A stretch of 64,000 bases of DNA from Ottelia alismoides (Eukaryota > Streptophyta > Magnoliopsida > Alismatales > Hydrocharitaceae): assembly GCA_037367405.1 (NCBI GenBank), contig JAZKJV010002329.1, positions 620,001-684,000 of the forward strand, given 5' to 3'. Position 1 is the stretch's first letter, and each line of letters opens with the position of its first letter. The position numbers and the translations under genes were made by a program. Below the pieces are notes generated by a model. That model searched no databases and was not told the DNA's origin. It worked only from the letters and a program-made list of their open reading frames with translations. Shown here one piece after another: positions 58,060 to 64,000 of the stretch.

Positions 58060-59404
58060 CTCGAAAACAAAAGGAAATGATTCGGGGGAGCGCGAAGGTC
58101 AAGTCAAGAGGGTGAAGAAGAAGGTGCAAATGCGCAGGGGCGATCTAGGATGCACACAAACAATCACAAACAAAACTCTCACAAGACAAACCCTCAATTC
58201 ACCTACTCAACTCGGTAGAGACCGTAAAATGCGGTCTTTTTATCTTGTCTGTTTTAGAGTTAGGTGAGAAGTCAAAGATTGCACAAACACTTAGGGGGCT
58301 GAATGGGATTTGGGCACTATCCTTAGTGTGTGCGCGAGCAAGTAAAAGCGAAGACAATGAGGGGATTACTCGCCCCAATACAAGATTTTCTTTTTAGTTG
58401 ATTTTAGGGTCAAGTAATGTTAGCATTCCCAATTTTATTTATTATCACTTTTTTAGAATTTTAGTGAGAATGCACAAGCCTATCGGGGAATCAATTCCTT
58501 TGAGCACCTAGGTAGTCAAAATCAGAGGGAGAGTCCAAAAAGCAATGCAAGCGGCAAATCAATGATGTATGCTAAAGAGAAATGCTCACATTGCCTCCAG
58601 CACTCTATATACAAAGATGCTCAGCAGAATTGAAACCTATCTATATGCAAATGCAAGCCGATGATAACGCCCTAAGTTCAGAAATTGCTATTAGCGTGAA
58701 GCACCACAAGTCGGTCACCGATCTTTAATCCAGGAGTCCGGTCTAGGCTCACCCCTCCTCCTCTCGACACATCGAGTTCAGGAGCAGCGCTTGGCAGGGT
58801 GGGCTCGCGGTCGAAGGCTCAAAGATGATGAGGCGACTGTTTAAAATTTAAACTAAGTCCAAAGCATACTATAGGTACATGCAAGATATTAAGGTGTTTG
58901 GACCTAATTTTCTCGATCAAGCAAGCCTAAAAACTCAGAGCTCAATGACACAAAAGAAATAAAACAAAAACGGAAAACAAATGAAAAAGAATGCGACAAA
59001 AAACCGACAAAACCGCGGTGAGCCCCCATGTGTACAAACACCTGCAAAATGGGCTCGAATGTCCAGAGTTCGAGTACCTGTATTATTACAAATTAATGAC
59101 TCTCTCTCACTACAAATTACAAAAATAAATACAAGACAAGATAGATGGAGCTCGGTCTACAAAATTCTCTTCTCGTCTCCTCGGTGCTAGGCTGGCTAGA
59201 GCTGGCTTCACGTGGGTGCACAGGCGCCTAAGGTAGAGCGCCTCCCTCGATCCACGGTTCTTCGCACAAAGTCAACAAGAGAGGGGGGGTTAGACAGCTC
59301 AACAAATATATAAAAAATAAGGAAAATAAAATGATCAAAAATAAAAGCTACGAAATAGATAAGTATCACAAACACAAGTAATAAGCCGAACTACGCGATG
59401 TTGC
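58060..59404 (-). other. E3 leader region
   Basis: No protein frame is recognised. The nested leader hairpin is at 58198-58267 (outer TTCACC / GGTGA, inner AGACCG / CGGTCT) and the GAGGGG/CGCCCC hairpin at 58359-58376. Both occupy the same order and similar spacing as in E1. Confidence 0.72.
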
Positions 59405-59422
59405 TCCCCGGCAACGGCGCCA
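59405..59422 (-). promoter_or_regulatory. E3 primer-binding site, tRNA-Asp type
   Basis: The plus strand reads TCCCCGGCAACGGCGCCA, identical to the E1 site. It is two bases from the LTR start at 59425. Confidence 0.93.
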
Positions 59423-59424
59423 TT

Positions 59425-62400
59425 TGTTGAACTTAATTTTGCAGAGGTCGTGTCAATTCACAAGGCGAATCAACAGTCGCTGATTTGACCTCCAGCGAAA
59501 TTTGAAATTCAAACAACAATTAACCCATAACAGAAATCAAGCAATGAAAAAGGGTGCGGAGTTAAAATTTATTATAACTCTACAACAAAGAAGTGTATAG
59601 GTGCAAGTATGTGTAGAGGTCGAACACGGGGAGCAGATAGGTAGAACGGGGCAAAAGAATGCCCAAAATGTATGAATGTGAAAATATGTCTATTTGTGCT
59701 ATTTTTTGTGGGTTTTTAATTTTATAATTTTTTATTTATTTTTAATTTTCTATTTTTGTACTTTGATTTTTAATTTCTGATTTTGTATTTTCTTTTTATC
59801 TTTTATATTTTTTATATTTTCTTTTTCTTTTAAAAGGAATATATATACAATATAAGAAAAGAGAGGATAAGGTATTTATAAAAATAAGGAAAAATACTCA
59901 AAAATTAGAGAATAAAATGTTTTAGGCTTTTTATAATTTTCTAATATTTTTGTGATTTTTCTATATTTTTCCTAATTTTTTTGGTATTTTTAAAGTCAAA
60001 AATACTGAAAACAAGGAAGAAAATGAAATACTGAAACTAAAATAGAAAAATAAAATAGAAAACAGTAGCAAAAATTTCCCAAATTAATTTTAAATTAAAG
60101 ATCACAAAATAAAGAAAATTCAGGAAAAGAAAACAGTATTTTTAGATTTTTTGTGAATTTTATAAATTTTGTGAAGGTTTTTAGAGTTTTTCTATTTTTA
60201 TGGGGTTTCTTTCATAGTTTTTAGTGGTTTTTGGAATGAAGTTAGAACACACTAAAATGAGCAAAATATATTTTTTGGGGGAATTTTCTAGGGTGATTTT
60301 ATAATTTTTATGGATTTTCTAATGCAAACAGTGCTAAAAATGCGTATTTTTGAATTTTTATAAATATTAAAATGCAATAAATATGCACAATAAAAATATG
60401 TCGTGATACTACAATGCAACAGGAACCTATGATGATTTTTTTTTGAATTTTTTAGCAATTTATATATGCATGCAATAAATAGAGGAAGCATACAAAAATA
60501 CAAGGCCTAGCAGGGGCATTAATGGAATTATCCAGAAAGTCAGGGGTCTAAGTGTAAATTGTCCACGAAAATTATAACTAATCAAAAACCTTCTGGATCA
60601 ATCACAAATGGCCAAAACTCCAAGGGTGTCTTCGCAAAATTCCCAAAGCCACATGCACGGGGCACGTGACAGACAGGGATTAAAAAGCAATGAATGAAAC
60701 ACCGGAGGGCTAAGTTGAAATTTCACCAAAATAATACAACGTTTCTGGAATGTTCTAGGACTACTCAGAAATACATGAAATGTCAGGCCCTTGGCCATAA
60801 AATAGCCAAGCGCACGTGCTCGCGCACGTACGCCTCGCTGGGAAGGGCTTGACTGCAATTATACAAAGTCCGAGGGTCTACTGATAAAGTTTACAAAAAT
60901 AATAACACTGCAAAGGAAAGCTTGCATAATAATAAATAAATAACAAAATTAGTTGGGCAGACGTGCAATTTACCCACCAGAGGCGCGATCCAACGGTGTG
61001 GCCGAGGCCACTTATCCACACGTCAGCTCCAGATCGCGCGATGCCTCTTCGAATCGGACGACTGGGATTAGATTTGCCCAAAATGATGAATGGCCCATGT
61101 GTCTGATCCAACGATGTCTGCTTCTTCTGGCGCTCCTCTCGGATCGGTCGACGGAGAACTCCCCTGCAAGAACAGGGATGAACACCGCCCCTCGTGAACT
61201 TCGATCGGCGGACTGGCATTGCTTCGGCCACCGTTCTTGTCGCAGAAGGCCTCCGAGGACGACTGGAAGGCTCACCGACTCGACAGGGGAGCCAAAATGG
61301 GCTGACGAGCCCTAACGCGCCTCCGCGAGGTCGGGAGGTTTATGTGGCTCTAGGTACCAAACTTTTCCAAAATCGACCCTCTCCAGGGGGTCCTTTACTC
61401 CTGCGGCCTGCAAAACTAGTTAAGAAGGTCTCAGGAAAAATGTCGCGACCTTCCAGAAGGATGAAAGATGCGGGGATGGTGCAAATGGATTCTCGCCGGA
61501 GAAAGCACCGGCGAGAGGTGGATTGAGTGGTGGATTGGGTAAGACACGAAACGTAACGCAGGGATTGGAAGCTATACCTACAGGGACGGAGAAAACACAA
61601 GAAAAACTAATGGAATAGCGAACCTCGAGCCTCGAAATGGCGAGATGGACCTCACGACGGCTTGCCGCCGGAGATGGTGGAAACACCCAAAAGACGCGTC
61701 AAGCTTCTCCCAGATTGGCTGGAGGTGGTGCTGTCAGCACCACCGGTTCGGAGCGCAAGCAAGGGGAGGAGGAACGATCAAAATGAGGTTCAAGGGAAGA
61801 AGGAAGGTGGCGGGCGATTTTTGAAAGAGTGGCTATCGAGGCTCAAAGATCGAGGTGATTTGGACGATACAGCGATCCACTGCCCGAGACAATCGTAGGG
61901 CGTGAATCACCATATATCGAGGAAGAAAAGTTGTTTAGAACTCAACGCAAAAGGGTGCAAGATGCGCCCTCCAAAATTCGTCGAAGACGAGGAAAAAACT
62001 AGTCAGACACGCAGCAGAGGAGAGGTCAGACAGTTGACCAGAGGTCAACTGTCCATGCCTCATGGTTGGTCCACGTGGACCAACTAGGAAAAACCTCTGG
62101 AAAAAGATTTAAAAAAATAATTTAAAAATAGTAAATGATTTAATTAATTTTAGATTATTAAATTAAAATGTTTATTATTTTATGAAGTATTTAATTCTGA
62201 TTTTTATTTATCTTTATGAGGTATAAAAATGTAAGTTACCATTTATAGGCTATATAGGTATACATATCTATATATTTTAATATTTTATTTTTATTTTATG
62301 TATTTAATTTATTTATTTTGGTTTATTATTTTATATATTTATAGGATATTTTTATACACTTAAATATATTTTTATTTTATTTTTCTGATGTATTTTATAC

Positions 62401-63243
62401 TCTTAATAAAATAAAAGTGTGAATTATATAGGTGTAAATACAAGTATTATACCTATGTATATTATATAACAGTATTTTATTTTGAGTTTTCTTTGAGTTT
62501 TTATTCTGATTTTAATATACAAATAAACTATAAGTAATATTTACAAAATTATAAAAATATAAAATTATAAAAATAATGAATAAATAATAAAACGAATATT
62601 TTAATCTGTACAAGTATACAATAGGGGTCCAAAACTCAACTTTCAAACCGTAGCTTCGCCAAATGCGAAACTATCGCCATTAAATAGCTTATTTTGAATT
62701 ATATACAATTAAAGGTGAGTTTGATGCATTTCAAGTTTTTATTAGGGAGATACGGGTCTGCGAAGTTGGGATTCTAGATTCTTATTCAGACCATAACTTT
62801 TTATCTGTATATTATTTTTAAGTGAAATCAATTTTGTATTTTTCTTTATTTAATTATCTACAACTTTCATGTACAAAGTTTCTTTATTTGAAGTATAAAA
62901 AGTGGAACCAAAAATAGGTCCCAAAATGAATAAAGAATGAAGGAATAAAAGGAATTTTTATTGGTATTTTGGCCCTTATCTCCCCCTACTTTATTCCTTG
63001 TCGACCTAGTCATCGAGATACGTAGGTCTCGGGGTTTTGGGTCATAAAATATTTGCAATATTTTATTCTTTTTCTTTTCTTTTCTTTATTCTATAATTTT
63101 GGCTTTAAAAGCCACATTTTATACACTATTTACACAAATATGCATGAATGCTAAAATGCCTAATTTAAGCCTATTTACACTCATTTACTAGGGTTTTTAA
63201 GGCCAAAATGATAAAATAAAGATGATGAAACGTAGATTCATCA
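59425..63243 (-). repeat. E3 right LTR (5' LTR), full length
   Basis: The 3819 bp copy starts two bases after the primer site. By eye it differs from the left LTR at roughly one base in 25 near the start, so E3 looks older than E1. The GC-rich island (about 60950-62100) gives plus- and minus-strand frames with no recognisable protein. Confidence 0.92.
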
Positions 63244-63248
63244 GAGGC

Positions 63249-64000
63249 TCTGATCTAATCATCGGGGCTAAGATCCAGCGGCCGTGAGCATGACACCTAG
63301 CCAAAGGAGGGTGAGGCACTAGCGAACTGCTCAAATGAGATCTGGGCCCAGATCAGATGGTTGTGAGATGATGCGACGTGAATGGCTTCGATCTGAAGCG
63401 AGAGGAAACCATCGGATGGTGGAGGAAAGGGGCCACGTGGCGAGCGGATAGCTGGGCTGCGTGGCGCGACCAAGGGTGCCACGTGGCCCAATCTGATTAG
63501 TCAAAAAAGAATGTGAAATAAAAGGAAGAAAATGGCTGAATTTGAAAAAACTCAAAACATGAAAGTTGTAGATCTCGATGAGATCTACAAGTTTTATGTT
63601 GACCAAAAATGGAAACAAGGTCGAATAAAGTGATAAAATGCAAGGATACAAATATACATACATATAGTATACAATGGGGGCCCAAGACCAAGTTTTGCAT
63701 ACGAGCTCCGATTTTAATGAAATTAGTCTCATTTTGAAGGTCTCTGAATGTATATTACTTTTAGTAGACCTAAATCGGAGGATGTATGAGAGAGATATAT
63801 GCATTCTAAGGTCCATGGTCTCAAACTTGGATTGGAGTTTTATTTGTCAATTTTACAAGTTAGCATTTTTCTGGTATTTTTCTTGTATTAGTAATATATA
63901 CAGTATTTATGGAATTTAGGGTTAGTGTAAAATATATACAGATAGATGATTTTTAAAAGTGGATTTGGCTTCTTATTTTGTGCAAATATGGATGGTAAAA
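63249..64000 (-). repeat. E5 LTR, continuation beyond E3, runs off the window
   Basis: After the GAGGC duplication the sequence resumes with GATC-rich, CCACGTGG-bearing LTR island. The AT-rich part follows, with GGCCCAAGACC and CTCCGATTTTAATG (63680-63720), a block also seen in E2, E3 and E4. It is truncated by the window end. Confidence 0.8.

Larger units (their letters stand above)
50655..63243 (-). mobile_element. E3: complete non-autonomous Athila-like element
   Basis: It is 12.6 kb, flanked by GAGGC at 50650-50654 and 63244-63248, a perfect 5 bp target duplication. LTRs start TGTTGA and end TCATCA. A perfect tRNA-Asp primer site adjoins the right LTR and a polypurine tract adjoins the left one, so it reads on the minus strand. 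The ~6 kb interior holds one long frame (protease plus flanking regions), a leader and the hairpin array. It has no recognisable capsid, RT, RNase H or integrase, and must have depended on proteins of other elements. Confidence 0.93.

Noticed and set aside
61113..62113. Insertion of a foreign 1 kb element in the E3 right LTR
   Set aside because: No terminal repeats or target duplication at the edges, and other LTRs have a GC-rich island in the same place; deletion in the left LTR explains it better.

Overview
This window is transposable-element heterochromatin from a flowering plant. I see no intact host gene. The plant assignment rests on several points: LTR retrotransposons of the Athila branch of Ty3/gypsy, with primer-binding sites matching the 3' end of plant tRNA-Asp and an RT carrying FMDDFSVYG; a plant-type L1 LINE; a FAR1/MULE transposase relic; and a fragment of a plant calcium-dependent protein kinase (CDPK). 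Deep nesting and many C-to-T type lesions suggest a methylated, probably pericentromeric, region.

Layout. (A) 1-17430: element E1, minus strand, about 17.5 kb with 3.6 kb LTRs. Only the outer ~62 bp of its left LTR lies outside the window. It carries gag, protease, RT, RNase H and integrase, all damaged. (B) 17431-20883: 5' part of an L1-type LINE (minus strand), cut in its RT domain by E1. (C) 20884-33960: element E2, minus strand, an old Athila-like element with gag and protease but no RT, RNase H or integrase. The LINE sits inside its left LTR. (D) 33961-34950: three foldback MITE-like units. (E) 34951-38776: two related TIR elements. The second contains two CDPK exons with an intron and lies beside a FAR1-type MULE transposase relic. 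(F) 38777-47882: element E4, minus strand, inserted into that relic. It has one LTR plus integrase, RNase H and the end of RT, with a 934 bp hAT element (46201-47134) inside the RNase H-integrase spacer. (G) 47883-50654 and 63244-64000: two halves of an LTR of element E5, inserted in the RT of E4. (H) 50655-63243: element E3, minus strand, complete, with 5 bp target-site duplication GAGGC, inserted in the E5 LTR. E3 is non-autonomous and encodes a single ~640-codon frame (proline-rich region, aspartic protease, acidic tail).

Order of events inferred from nesting: E2, then LINE, then E1; MULE relic, then E4, then the hAT and E5, then E3.

The most unusual signal is non-coding. In E1-E4, between the coding region and the 3' LTR, there is an array of perfect or near-perfect hairpins: two to five short ones with 11-14 bp arms, plus one long hairpin with ~25 nt arms. 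Many show compensatory base-pair changes. On the element sense strand most end in AAGTATAGGGG, the same sequence as the polypurine tract next to the 3' LTR. Other conserved structures are a small hairpin beside the polypurine tract, two leader hairpins upstream of gag, a palindromic repeat encoding GGTEAT on both sides of the E1 protease, and shared LTR islands (paired CACGTG boxes, a ~60 bp-spaced quasi-repeat, an internal purine tract).
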